NCBI GenBank assembly: GCA_002374095.1
Contig: DFKY01000001.1
Location: 35,870 to 99,869 of the forward strand
DNA from: Lachnospiraceae bacterium UBA3633
GTDB lineage: Bacteria; Bacillota; Clostridia; Lachnospirales; Lachnospiraceae
Direction of reading: 5' to 3'
DNA: 64,000 bases
This document shows positions 1-8,715 of this stretch, in pieces (the first letter of the stretch is position 1; the number at the start of each line of letters is the position of its first letter). The translations under genes were made by a program, and so were the position numbers. A model generated the notes under the pieces. That model was given only the letters and a program-made list of their open reading frames with translations. It had not been told where the DNA came from and did no database searches.

Positions 1-2
1 TA

Positions 3-521
3 GTATTTATCATAGTCTTTGCACCTATGAATTTAATCAATTTATATAACAGCAAAAACACAAATGAAATTAAAGGATTTGTAGCAACTCTTGATGACAT
101 TTATAATTATAATAGTTTTAATCACAAAATAAGCAATGACTTTGAAGCATATAATTATATTAAAAATAATACTAGCGTTGATTCGTTAATCGCCACAAAT
201 ATGCAATTCCAAAATAATAATACTGAAGATTTCCGCATGCATAATCTTGCTGCATTTGGAGAAAGGCATGTTTATCTTGAAGGCTATCAATATGCAGGAA
301 TTAATAGCGGATATGCAGATCTTGATAAAAATGTTAATAACAATAAAGTAATTTTTTCAAATATTTCTAATTATGAAAAGTATAATTTGATTAAAGAGTT
401 AGGTATTGATTATATCTTTTTCTATAAAAATATTGGAAACAATTATTTTGATAGAGATTCGTTAAGGTTTATTAAAGAATTTGATAATAATGAAGTATCT
501 ATATATAGAGTATTATATTGA
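3..521 (+). CDS. C-terminal end of a polytopic membrane protein (partial)
   Basis: The reading frame is open to the left edge, so the true start lies outside the window and the ATG at 27 is probably internal. The first residues (VFIIVFAP) look like the end of a membrane helix. The remaining ~160 residues are soluble and contain a block with FGERHVYLEGYQY, then a late IDYIFFYKN strand. From memory, this arrangement is typical of large membrane proteins of the YfhO/GT39-like type, where a short soluble domain follows about ten helices. It lies 56 bp before a glycosyltransferase, so a role in surface glycan assembly is inferred. Exact function unknown. Confidence 0.6.
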   Translation, partial: VFIIVFAPMNLINLYNSKNTNEIKGFVATLDDIYNYNSFNHKISNDFEAYNYIKNNTSVDSLIATNMQFQNNNTEDFRMHNLAAFGERHVYLEGYQYAGINSGYADLDKNVNNNKVIFSNISNYEKYNLIKELGIDYIFFYKNIGNNYFDRDSLRFIKEFDNNEVSIYRVLY

Positions 522-577
522 TTATTTCTTCGATATAATATATAATTATTTTATAAATTTAAATTAGGAGTGTAATT

Positions 578-1504
578 TTGAGATTAATATCCTTTGTGAT
601 ACCATGCTATGGGTCTGAAAACACGATTTCTAGTGTTGTTAATGATATCATTGCTACGGTCAAAGATGAAGATGAATACGAAATAATTTGCATAAATGAT
701 GGTTCAAAAGACAATGTTTATGATGTGTTATTTAAAATTGCAAGAGATAACAAAAAGATTAAAGTAATTAATTTATCAAAAAATTTTGGGCAGCATAATG
801 CAATTATGTGTGGTTTTAGACATGCTAAGGGCGACATTATTGTTTGTCTTGACGATGATGGACAAACTGACCCAACTCAGTGCTATAAATTAATTAATGC
901 ATTAGACGATAACACAGATATTGTATTTGCAAAATATATTCACATTCACCAAAATTGGTTTAGAATATTTTGCTCATATATAAATAAATGTATGAGTATA
1001 TCATTATTAGGGATGCCTAAAAACATTGTAACTAACAGTTATTTTGCGTGCAAAAAGTATATTGTTGAAGAAATAGTTAAGTATAATAACCAATATACTT
1101 TTTTAAGTGGATTGCTTTTTAGAACAACTAATTGCGTTAAAAATGTTGAAATTAATCATAAAGATCGAAAACATGGTAATTCTGGATATTCATTTTTTAA
1201 ATTAATATCACTTTGGATGAATGGTTTTACTGCATTTTCAATTAAACCACTTAGAATCGCATCTATTTTGGGATTTGCCATTGCTTTTATTGGATTTATT
1301 TTTGGATCTTATCAAATTATAATGAAGATTATTAATCCGCTGAGACAACTTGGTTATAGTTCGTTAATGTGTGTAATATTATTTATTGGTGGTGCAATAA
1401 TGATAATACTTGGCTTGATTGGTGAATATGTAGGTAGAATATATATATGTATTAATAATTCACCACAATATGTTATTAAAGAAACGATTAACATTAATGA
1501 ATAA
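578..1504 (+). CDS. GT2 polyprenyl-phosphate glycosyltransferase (GtrB/ArnC/DPM1-like)
   Basis: A 308-residue family 2 glycosyltransferase. The GT-A fold is visible: SFVIPCYGSE at the N-terminus, NDGS at 40-43, and the metal/nucleotide-binding DDD at 92-94 in CLDDDGQTDP. Two C-terminal membrane helices lie at about 226-247 and 262-283. This architecture belongs to enzymes that load a sugar onto undecaprenyl phosphate on the cytoplasmic face (GtrB, ArnC, dolichol-P-mannose synthase). Start is TTG at 578, with TAGGAG eight bases upstream; no closer ATG fits. It overlaps the next gene by 8 bp and is followed by flippase-like halves, WecE and GtrII, so the lipid-linked sugar is probably flipped and transferred to a surface polymer. 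The sugar is not readable from sequence. Confidence 0.88.
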   Translation: MRLISFVIPCYGSENTISSVVNDIIATVKDEDEYEIICINDGSKDNVYDVLFKIARDNKKIKVINLSKNFGQHNAIMCGFRHAKGDIIVCLDDDGQTDPTQCYKLINALDDNTDIVFAKYIHIHQNWFRIFCSYINKCMSISLLGMPKNIVTNSYFACKKYIVEEIVKYNNQYTFLSGLLFRTTNCVKNVEINHKDRKHGNSGYSFFKLISLWMNGFTAFSIKPLRIASILGFAIAFIGFIFGSYQIIMKIINPLRQLGYSSLMCVILFIGGAIMIILGLIGEYVGRIYICINNSPQYVIKETININE

Positions 1505-1850
1505 TTTTTTTGAGAATTTTAAATATTATTTTTTATTAATTGCTGCTATTGCTATATATTCAATAACAAGTATTTTTTCAAAACTATCATCGCAGTATAC
1601 ATTTTTATCAAAAGAATATATAGTATTTTTTTTATTAATAATACTTTTTTTAGGATTTTATGCTATACTTTGGCAGCAAATTTTAAAACATATTGATTTA
1701 TCAGTTGCAATTTCATTTAAACCAATTGTATTAGTGTTTAATACAATTTGGGCATATTTGTTTTTTTTTGAAAAAGTTTTAATTAAAAATATTATTGGTT
1801 TGTGCATCATATTAATTGGAGTATCAATAATTGCTTTACACAATGAATAA
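1497..1850 (+). CDS. EamA/SMR-type four-helix membrane protein, flippase subunit 1 (ArnE-like)
   Basis: A 117-residue hydrophobic protein with four predicted helices, the size of a half EamA unit as in SMR exporters and ArnE/ArnF. Start chosen at ATG 1497, which overlaps the glycosyltransferase stop in the string ATGAATAA; a longer TTG start at 1470 has no better support. ArnE/ArnF move undecaprenyl-phosphate aminoarabinose across the membrane in Gram-negatives. By position between a polyprenyl-phosphate glycosyltransferase and a membrane glycosyltransferase, this protein and the next probably form a heterodimer flipping the lipid-linked sugar. The family is seen; the substrate is inferred. 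Confidence 0.72.
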   Translation: MNNFFENFKYYFLLIAAIAIYSITSIFSKLSSQYTFLSKEYIVFFLLIILFLGFYAILWQQILKHIDLSVAISFKPIVLVFNTIWAYLFFFEKVLIKNIIGLCIILIGVSIIALHNE

Positions 1851-2187
1851 AACAATATATATACTGCTTTTATTATTTAATGCATTATTATCAGCATTTT
1901 CTCAAGTGTTACTAAAAAAGGCTGCTGTGAATAATAATAAAAGTTTATTTTTACAATACATTAATTTAACTGTTATATCAGCATATTTGATTTATGTTAT
2001 AGTTTTGATGGTCAATATATATGCTATGAGGTTTTTAAGTATTGGCATTGTGACAACATTTTCAGAAACTTTGCCTTTATTATTTACTATATTTGCAAGT
2101 AAGCTTTTTTTTAATGAAAGCATTAATACATATAAAGTTATTGGTGCCATTATTGTTGTGATTGGAGTAGTTTTAGTTTTATTATAA
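1843..2187 (+). CDS. EamA/SMR-type four-helix membrane protein, flippase subunit 2 (ArnF-like)
   Basis: A 114-residue four-helix protein paired with the preceding one. Features include the SAFSQVLLKKAA stretch near residues 15-26, typical of the first helix of EamA/SMR proteins, and a glycine-rich last helix (VIGAIIVVIGVVLVLL). ATG at 1843 overlaps the previous stop by 8 bp, again in ATGAATAA, so the two subunits are translationally coupled. The likely role is the second half of a heterodimeric flippase for an undecaprenyl-phosphate sugar. A generic multidrug SMR pair cannot be excluded, but the gene context favours glycolipid. Confidence 0.72.
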   Translation: MNKTIYILLLLFNALLSAFSQVLLKKAAVNNNKSLFLQYINLTVISAYLIYVIVLMVNIYAMRFLSIGIVTTFSETLPLLFTIFASKLFFNESINTYKVIGAIIVVIGVVLVLL

Positions 2188-2212
2188 TATATTATATTAT
2201 GGAGATGCTATT

Positions 2213-3343
2213 ATGATACCATTTAATATTCCGCCATTTGTTGGTTCGGAACTAGACTATATTAAACAAGCTGTAGAAAAAAGAAAAATATGTGGAGATG
2301 GCGATTGGACAAAAAAGTGCAGTACAAAAATAGAAGCAATTACTAATGCAAAAAAATGTCTTTTGACCACTTCTGGTACTCATGCGCTTGATATGAGTGC
2401 TCTGCTTTCTAATTTATCAACTGATGATGAGGTAATATTGCCTTCTTTTACTTTCACATCTACTGCAAATGCATTTGCATTAGTTGGAGCTAAGCTAAGA
2501 TTTGTTGATATACGTCCAGACACTATGAATATTGATGAGAAATTGATTGAAAATGCAATTACGAACAAAACAAAAGTAATATCAGTTGTTCATTATGCTG
2601 GTGTTTCGTGTGAGATGGATAGAATAATGTCTATTGCAAAAAAGTATAATTTGATTGTTGTTGAAGATGCTGCGCAAGCAATATTCAGTAAATATAAAGG
2701 AAGACCTCTTGGGACCATAGGCAATTATGGTTGTTTATCATTCCATGAAACAAAAAATTTAAGCATGGGTGAAGGGGGCGCTTTACTTCTAACTAATGAG
2801 AATGATATTGAAAAAGCAGAGATACTTAGAGAAAAAGGAACTGATAGATCAAAGTTTTTTAGAGGACAAGTAGACAAATACACTTGGCAAGATAAGGGTT
2901 CTTCATATTTACCATCAGAATTGAATGCGGCATATCTTTATGCACAGCTTGAAAATTCTGATAGAATTCAAAAATCAAGAATGAATGCATGGCGTACATA
3001 TAAAAATGAACTTTCTGAGCTTGAACACAAGGGCTATATTGAAATAATGAAAGTTCCAGCTGAATGTGAGCATAATGCTCATATGTTTTATATAAAGTGC
3101 AATGATTTACATGAAAGAAGTAAGTTGATTGATTATTTAAAGAAAAACGGAATAAATGCTGTATTCCATTATATACCACTTCATTCTGCACCAGCTGGAA
3201 GAAGGTATGGGAAGTTTGTAGGCGAAGATAATTATACAACGAAAGAAAGTGAAAGACTTCTAAGGCTACCTCTTTATTATTCAATTACCAATGAAGATGT
3301 GCTTTACATTTGTGATTTAATCACAAAGTTTTATTGTAAATAA
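2213..3343 (+). CDS. wecE: dTDP-4-amino-4,6-dideoxygalactose transaminase WecE/RffA
   Basis: A 376-residue PLP-dependent sugar aminotransferase of the DegT/DnrJ/EryC1 family. It resembles Escherichia coli WecE along its full length, from MIPFN at the start through KICGDG, PSFTFTSTANAF, VVEDAAQ (Asp152), HETKN with the Schiff-base Lys181, and FFRGQVDKYTW to TTKESERLLRLPL. WecE converts dTDP-4-keto-6-deoxyglucose to dTDP-4-amino-4,6-dideoxygalactose (dTDP-Fuc4N) using glutamate. GGAG lies ahead of the ATG. The dTDP-glucose pathway genes (rfbA, rfbB) are not in the window, so the keto-sugar must come from elsewhere. It suggests the glycan module carries an amino-dideoxyhexose. Confidence 0.92.
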   Translation: MIPFNIPPFVGSELDYIKQAVEKRKICGDGDWTKKCSTKIEAITNAKKCLLTTSGTHALDMSALLSNLSTDDEVILPSFTFTSTANAFALVGAKLRFVDIRPDTMNIDEKLIENAITNKTKVISVVHYAGVSCEMDRIMSIAKKYNLIVVEDAAQAIFSKYKGRPLGTIGNYGCLSFHETKNLSMGEGGALLLTNENDIEKAEILREKGTDRSKFFRGQVDKYTWQDKGSSYLPSELNAAYLYAQLENSDRIQKSRMNAWRTYKNELSELEHKGYIEIMKVPAECEHNAHMFYIKCNDLHERSKLIDYLKKNGINAVFHYIPLHSAPAGRRYGKFVGEDNYTTKESERLLRLPLYYSITNEDVLYICDLITKFYCK

Positions 3344-3358
3344 AGGAGAGTTAATTTA

Positions 3359-4951
3359 ATGCTAAAACCGCTAATTAATGAATTCGATGAATTGATTGCA
3401 ACTTTTAAACAAAATATAAAAAAACATATAAAATTTTTTATTTTAATCTATGTAGCCTCAATATTGTTATACCAATTCTTTATCAACAATTTATTAATTA
3501 ATACATATGACCCAATGGTAAGTGGGACATTTACATGGAGTGCAGGCTGGAATTCGTTACTCGGAAGATATTTTAACTCATTTCTCGTTGTATTGTTCCA
3601 AGGGCTTAATGCTGAACCATTAAATACACTAATAGCATTGCTTATAATATGTATAAGCATTCAAATAGTGTTTTGTTTATTTGACGAAGAAAATATTTTC
3701 ACTGCATTTTTATCAATGTTTATCATTACATCATCATCTAACTATTTAATACTATCACATCGGTATTCGTCAATTGCTGCATGCGTTCAGCTGCTATTTG
3801 CTATATTAGCTGTATTTGTTATTGTTAAATTTAAAAATGTATATATAAAAATGTTTCTTTCAACTTTATCGATTATTTTATCTTTAGCATCAGGACAGTA
3901 CTCAATTGCTCTATCATTGATTATCTTTTTTATGTATGTATTATATTCTTACTTATTTTATAAATTAGATATAAAGACAATAATCAAAATATCACTTCAA
4001 TTTGTTGTTTCATTTATTTTGGGAATAGTTTTATATAGGATATCTTGGTTGCTATTGTTGAAAGTAGCTAATATGAAGCTTAATGATTATTTTGGAAATA
4101 ATGAGATTAGTTTAATAAATATTGTTACATCGGTGCCTTATGCTTTTGTTGGATCATTTAAAGCTTTTTATAATTACTTTACGGGAAAGATTTTGCAATT
4201 TAATTTCTTTAATGCATATTATGTATATTTTGTTTTTTTTGGAGTTTTTATATTTATTCTTTCTTTTTATGTGTTTAAAATATATAAAAGTATTGTGCAA
4301 GTTATTGTTATTGACGCATTAATTGTATTAGCTGTGCCATCAATGCTGGCTTTAACCATTTACTTTACTCCATCGGCAATTTATATTAGGCCACATCAGA
4401 CAATCCCTTATGTATTTTTTATTCCAATAGTTGCAATTTTTGTAAAAAAAATATTGATTACCAGTCATATTCCAAAAACTATTTTTATCATTTTTTTAAT
4501 TTCTATTTTGCATGCACAAGTTTTGCAAATGTCTGCAGACTTTGATACTATGTATCGTAGTAAAATTTCTACAACAAATTTTTATAATCTTATATTGAAT
4601 CGCCTGAACGAAAGAGGACTATTGTCAGCTGATAATATATTATTCTTTGGAAACATCACTAAAAATGATTTATATTACAATCAAGATTATAGTGAAAAGT
4701 ATACAAAACGTGATAAACGAAATCATAGTTTTATTGTAGGGAACATTGATGGTTCTGAGAATTCTTGGTACACTGATTGTATTAGAGGTTATATTAATAA
4801 TTATATTGGGCTAGACATCAATATGGTATATAATGGAGATTATTCCAAATTTTTAGAATCAGATCAATATAAGAATGCTAGGCCATTTCCATCAGATGAG
4901 AGCATATTTGTATTAGATAATTCTGAAATTATTGTGAAAGTTTCAGATTAA
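3359..4951 (+). CDS. GtrII-like membrane glycosyltransferase
   Basis: A 530-residue membrane protein with about ten helices between residues 22 and 400, followed by a soluble C-terminal domain of ~130 residues. The first extracytoplasmic loop carries WSAGWNSLLGRYFNSF, matching the GR(W/Y) pattern of the GtrII glucosyltransferase family (Glucos_trans_II). Such proteins transfer a sugar from undecaprenyl phosphate to a polymer on the outer face. It follows wecE by 15 bp with an AAGGAG site before the ATG. With the GT2 enzyme and flippase halves it completes a GtrA/GtrB/Gtr-type three-step decoration system, with the EamA pair in the place of GtrA. Acceptor unknown. Confidence 0.75.
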   Translation: MLKPLINEFDELIATFKQNIKKHIKFFILIYVASILLYQFFINNLLINTYDPMVSGTFTWSAGWNSLLGRYFNSFLVVLFQGLNAEPLNTLIALLIICISIQIVFCLFDEENIFTAFLSMFIITSSSNYLILSHRYSSIAACVQLLFAILAVFVIVKFKNVYIKMFLSTLSIILSLASGQYSIALSLIIFFMYVLYSYLFYKLDIKTIIKISLQFVVSFILGIVLYRISWLLLLKVANMKLNDYFGNNEISLINIVTSVPYAFVGSFKAFYNYFTGKILQFNFFNAYYVYFVFFGVFIFILSFYVFKIYKSIVQVIVIDALIVLAVPSMLALTIYFTPSAIYIRPHQTIPYVFFIPIVAIFVKKILITSHIPKTIFIIFLISILHAQVLQMSADFDTMYRSKISTTNFYNLILNRLNERGLLSADNILFFGNITKNDLYYNQDYSEKYTKRDKRNHSFIVGNIDGSENSWYTDCIRGYINNYIGLDINMVYNGDYSKFLESDQYKNARPFPSDESIFVLDNSEIIVKVSD

Positions 4952-4954
4952 ATT

Positions 4955-5776
4955 ATGAAGAATGATATTGGAAAAACTATTAAGCTTTTAAGAACTAGAG
5001 CTAATCTTACACAGAGTGAGCTTGCAAAAAAAATTGGAATTACAGACAAAGCGGTTTCTAAATGGGAACGAGGCTTAAGTTATCCAGATATTACATATAT
5101 TAGTAAACTCGCTATCATACTTGATGTTGACTCCGATGCACTGTTTATCGAAGAGAATAAACATATGTCAACAACATGGGGTGGGATATTATATATTCCA
5201 AAGAGCGAAAAAGGTATTTCTCTAAAAACAAAACTAAATAACAAATCATTATTTGATTTAATGATAAGTTATTTTTTACTTGTGAATATAAATGATATTT
5301 TAATTGTCTGTGATGAAAGCGATATTAGCTTTATAAAAAAATCAAAAAAGAAAATATGTGATTATGGAATTTACATTGAAGTAGTTTCGCATAAAGAGTA
5401 CTTATTGAAAGAAAAAAATGTAGTTTATAAAAACAATTCAAATATAATGTTAATATATGGTTTGTTTTTTATATATGGAGTAGGGCTCACATCAACATTT
5501 CAAAGAGCAATGATGGATTCATCAAAAATACTTACATTTGATAATCCTAGAATTCCAATAATTTATGGTAATAAAGCAAATATTATAGATATAATCAAAA
5601 ATAATCACTTTGACAAAGAATATGAAACATATAAAATGTTTAGAGGGTATATTAAAATAGATTTAAATTCAAAAAAAAATGTAAAAAAATGTGCGGATTT
5701 AATTACAGAATTAGAAAGCATTGGGAATATCGATATATATAATCCAATTGAAATAATTAAAAATAGAAAAATATGA
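4955..5776 (+). CDS. XRE-family regulator fused to a degenerate RfbA-like nucleotidyltransferase domain
   Basis: A 273-residue protein, 3 bp after the GtrII-like gene. Residues 5-62 are a clear Cro/C1 helix-turn-helix ([20 protein letters not shown]). Residues 75-273 align by eye with glucose-1-phosphate thymidylyltransferase. [20 protein letters not shown] matches the RfbA region [45 protein letters not shown] matches IALVLGDNIFYGHGLSELLQRAV, and the tail with [15 protein letters not shown] matches the RfbA end. The nucleotide loop GGSGTRL is lost and the catalytic Asp of GDN is replaced in IYGLFF. I infer a regulator that senses a nucleotide sugar rather than makes one. Lying at the end of a wecE cluster, it probably controls that cluster. 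Confidence 0.75.
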   Translation: [273 protein letters not shown]

Positions 5777-5848
5777 TTTTAATTTAATAGTGCTTCTTAA
5801 GAAATATGTAAGAACTTGAGAGGCATATTGTTTAATGATTTTATAAAC

Positions 5849-5875
5849 TAAACCAATAGTCGGTTTATTTTTTTT
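5849..5875 (+). terminator. Intrinsic terminator after the glycan module
   Basis: A 6-bp stem (TAAACC / GGTTTA) with a 7-base loop is followed directly by eight T residues. It separates the regulator gene ending at 5776 from the ATP-grasp gene at 5899. Confidence 0.7.
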
Positions 5876-5898
5876 GTCGATATGTTAGACTTGTAGTT

Positions 5899-7086
5899 AT
5901 GAAGAAGAAATTGATGATTTTAAATGGAAGTCATAGTGACATTCCACTAATAACAAGAGGAAAGCAACTTGGGTTTGAAGTAATAACATTGGGAAATGAT
6001 ATTAATTCAATTGGACATAAATATGCGGATAAACATATTAATGTAGATTATTCTGATAAATCCGCTGTGTTAGAATGTGCAAAAAAAGAAAATATAGATT
6101 ATATATGTTCTTGCGCAAATGATTTTGGTATACTTAGTGCTTGTTATGTAGCTGAAAAATTGAATTTGCCTGGTCATGATGATTTTGAGGTTTGCACAAT
6201 GCTACATCATAAGGATAAATTTAAAAAACTTGTTAAAAAATATAATTTGTTGTCGCCAAATGCTGAAGACTTTGATGATGTGAATAAAGCGATAGATTAT
6301 TCATTGTCAAAAAAAGGAAAAGTTGTTATAAAACCAATTGATTTAGGCGGAGGGAAGGGTGTCTCTACTCCAGAAACTAATGATGAAAAAAAAGAATCAA
6401 TTTCATTGGCTTTTAAGTATTCTCGTCAAAAAAAAGTTGTAGTTGAAGATTTTATTAATGGCACTAACCATTCTATGACTGTGTTTTTGATAAATGGTAA
6501 AGTGAGATATTGCTTTACTGATAATGAGTATTATTACAAAAATAACTTTTTATGTTGTACATCCCTTGGACCTGCAGATAGAATAGATAGTTATAAAAAT
6601 AGGCTATTATCAGAATGCGAAAAAATTGCTAAAATACTAAACTTAGTTGATGGACACTTACATTTACAATATAGACTTGATGACGATAATAATCCGTGGA
6701 TTATTGAATATACAAGAAGGATGGCAGGAGATTTATTTTCATATCCTGTTGAATTGGCACTTGGAATAGATGAATCCATGTATATTGTTAAAGCTGAATG
6801 CGGATTAAATATTTCTGACTTGCCTTATATGCCAATACAAAGTGGCTATGTTGGTAGACATTGTTTTATGACTCCTCAAAATGGAGTTATTGAATCGTAT
6901 GATATTGATAAAGAACTTGAAAAATACATTACATATAAATTGGATTGGTTTCATCCAAATTATGTAATAGATGATTATATGAAAGATAAATTTGGAATTA
7001 TAATTTTTGATTTTAAAACGAAAGATAACGCAAATAAATTTATACCAAATATTTCAAGCTTTATAAAATACAATTATAAAAAATAG
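5899..7086 (+). CDS. ATP-grasp carboxylate-amine/thiol ligase
   Basis: A 395-residue ATP-grasp protein. The N-terminal pre-ATP-grasp domain (1-110) begins with KKKLMILNGSHSDIP, and KADKH-like spacing resembles PurK/CarB enzymes. The ATP-binding core has VIKPIDLGGGKGV (143-155, glycine-rich loop), VVEDFI (181-186) and a late metal-binding IIEYTRR. Members join a carboxylate to an amine or similar nucleophile through an acyl phosphate; the substrate cannot be told here. It is 14 bp before a TctC-type binding protein, so it may act on a carboxylate brought in by that transporter, which is inference only. The ribosome binding site is weak. Confidence 0.8.
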   Translation: MKKKLMILNGSHSDIPLITRGKQLGFEVITLGNDINSIGHKYADKHINVDYSDKSAVLECAKKENIDYICSCANDFGILSACYVAEKLNLPGHDDFEVCTMLHHKDKFKKLVKKYNLLSPNAEDFDDVNKAIDYSLSKKGKVVIKPIDLGGGKGVSTPETNDEKKESISLAFKYSRQKKVVVEDFINGTNHSMTVFLINGKVRYCFTDNEYYYKNNFLCCTSLGPADRIDSYKNRLLSECEKIAKILNLVDGHLHLQYRLDDDNNPWIIEYTRRMAGDLFSYPVELALGIDESMYIVKAECGLNISDLPYMPIQSGYVGRHCFMTPQNGVIESYDIDKELEKYITYKLDWFHPNYVIDDYMKDKFGIIIFDFKTKDNANKFIPNISSFIKYNYKK

Positions 7087-7100
7087 GGGGATTGTAAATA

Positions 7101-8168
7101 ATGAAAAAAGTATTATCTATGTTATGCGTGACAGCCTTATTGATTTCTTTAGTAGGATGCAATCAAGGTAATAGCGCAACAAGTAATCAGGCAGAAGTTC
7201 TTAATGAAAGTGATATTGCACAAACAGAATGGAAACCTGAAAGAACAGTCACATTTTATCTTTATAGTGGCACAGGGGGAGATACTGATACGGCTATGCG
7301 AGCACTTGCTGCTGATTGGACTGAAAAGTATGGTGTACAATTCAATGTTGTAAATATGACTGGTGGAGCAGGTGGCATAGCGGCTAATTTTGTTTATGGA
7401 CAACCAAGTGATGGCTATACATTATTTGGCATGGCTGATGGCTTAAGCACAATAAATGTACTTGGAGCATTTGATTATCCAACTAGTATATGGGATATTA
7501 TGCTTTTGTTTGGTGGAGTTGGATGCATAGGAGTTCCTAAAGATTCGCCATATAATTCGCTTGAAGAGATTGTTAATGATGCAAAAAATGGAAAGAACAT
7601 AAAACTTTCAGTATGTTCACCTGGAACAATTTGGCATGTAGATGCATTGCAATTTGATGATGCTTTAGGCACTAATTTCAATATATTAACTTATGATGGC
7701 TCAAGTCAAGCAATTGTAGGTATGCTTTCAGGCGAAGCAGATATTGTATGCAGTTCACTTGGAGAACAATCAGAGTATATTAAGAGTGGAGATATAAAAC
7801 CACTTGCTGTCTTAACTGATGGAAGTAGGACAATAGATGGATATGAAGGCAATATTCCTGGTATAACAAATCTATATCCGGATGAATTTAAGAATGTTAC
7901 ATTTGCCAGACAATGGAATGGCGTGGGAATTAAAAATGATGCCGATGATTCAATTAAAGAATTTTATAGAAATGCATTTCAAGAAACAGTAAATTCTGGA
8001 AGGCTTGATTATGTAAAAGAAGCAAGAAACACAGAATATATTGGGCTTATTGGTGATGAAGCACAAAAGTTTGTAGATAATTGTAATTCAGCTTGTTCGT
8101 GGACAATATATGATTTAGGCATTGCAACTATTTCGCCTGAGAAATTTGGTATAAAAAGATTACAATAA
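7101..8168 (+). CDS. Tripartite tricarboxylate transporter binding protein (TctC family lipoprotein)
   Basis: A 355-residue extracytoplasmic solute receptor. The signal peptide ends in a lipobox LVGC with the lipidated Cys at position 20. The mature part shows the TctC pattern: GTGGDTDTAMRALA, VVNMTGGAGGIAANFV and PSDGYTLFGMADG. TctC proteins capture small carboxylates such as citrate or other di- and tricarboxylates for secondary uptake by TctAB. GGGGG lies just before the ATG. The next two genes encode the membrane subunits, at spacings of 3 and 4 bp, so the set is one operon, probably with the ATP-grasp gene. Ligand unknown. Confidence 0.88.
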   Translation: MKKVLSMLCVTALLISLVGCNQGNSATSNQAEVLNESDIAQTEWKPERTVTFYLYSGTGGDTDTAMRALAADWTEKYGVQFNVVNMTGGAGGIAANFVYGQPSDGYTLFGMADGLSTINVLGAFDYPTSIWDIMLLFGGVGCIGVPKDSPYNSLEEIVNDAKNGKNIKLSVCSPGTIWHVDALQFDDALGTNFNILTYDGSSQAIVGMLSGEADIVCSSLGEQSEYIKSGDIKPLAVLTDGSRTIDGYEGNIPGITNLYPDEFKNVTFARQWNGVGIKNDADDSIKEFYRNAFQETVNSGRLDYVKEARNTEYIGLIGDEAQKFVDNCNSACSWTIYDLGIATISPEKFGIKRLQ

Positions 8169-8171
8169 GTT

Positions 8172-8711
8172 ATGAATGAAACAGACAGATTAAAAGTTAG
8201 TTTTTTAGATTTTGTATCAGGAATTGTTTTATTTATTCTTGGCATTTTAGTTTTCATTTATGGAATTTATATTTTAAAAACTGCTAGATTTGGTAGTGGA
8301 GTTGAGTGGTATGCTTCACCGGCTCTTTTACCTATGTTTATAGGAATAGTTATTGGGATACTATCTGTATTGCTGATATTAAAGAAAAAGAAATATGCTC
8401 TAGAATTTTTAAGAAGCAGAGAAAATAATAATGTATGTAATGATAGAATTTCTTTAAAAGAACTTATTATTAATTATAAAAGTAACACGTACTTAAGATT
8501 GATTTTTACATTGTTATTGTTGATCATTTATGTATTTATATTAATTGGCAGAATTCCATTTTTAATGGCAACGTTTATTTATTTAGTATCTAACATGATT
8601 CTATTTAGAGAAGATAATTTTGCTATTTGGAAAATAGTATTAATTTCTTTAATTACTTCAGCTGCAATTTATTTTGGTTTTGGCATATTAGCCAAGATAC
8701 CATTGCCTTAA
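8172..8711 (+). CDS. TctB-family small membrane subunit
   Basis: A 179-residue protein with four predicted helices (about 13-38, 47-65, 108-130, 140-175) and a short cytoplasmic segment in the middle. The pattern LYxxxxxxxxFGSGVEWYASPALLP near residues 33-57 is usual for TctB, the small membrane subunit of tripartite tricarboxylate transporters. It sits between the TctC and TctA genes with near-zero spacing, the standard order CBA. Confidence 0.85.
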   Translation: MNETDRLKVSFLDFVSGIVLFILGILVFIYGIYILKTARFGSGVEWYASPALLPMFIGIVIGILSVLLILKKKKYALEFLRSRENNNVCNDRISLKELIINYKSNTYLRLIFTLLLLIIYVFILIGRIPFLMATFIYLVSNMILFREDNFAIWKIVLISLITSAAIYFGFGILAKIPLP

Positions 8712-8715
8712 TGTT

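Noticed and set aside
2859..3284. 141-codon minus-strand frame opposite wecE
   Set aside because: wecE is certain by full-length similarity; this is its shadow.
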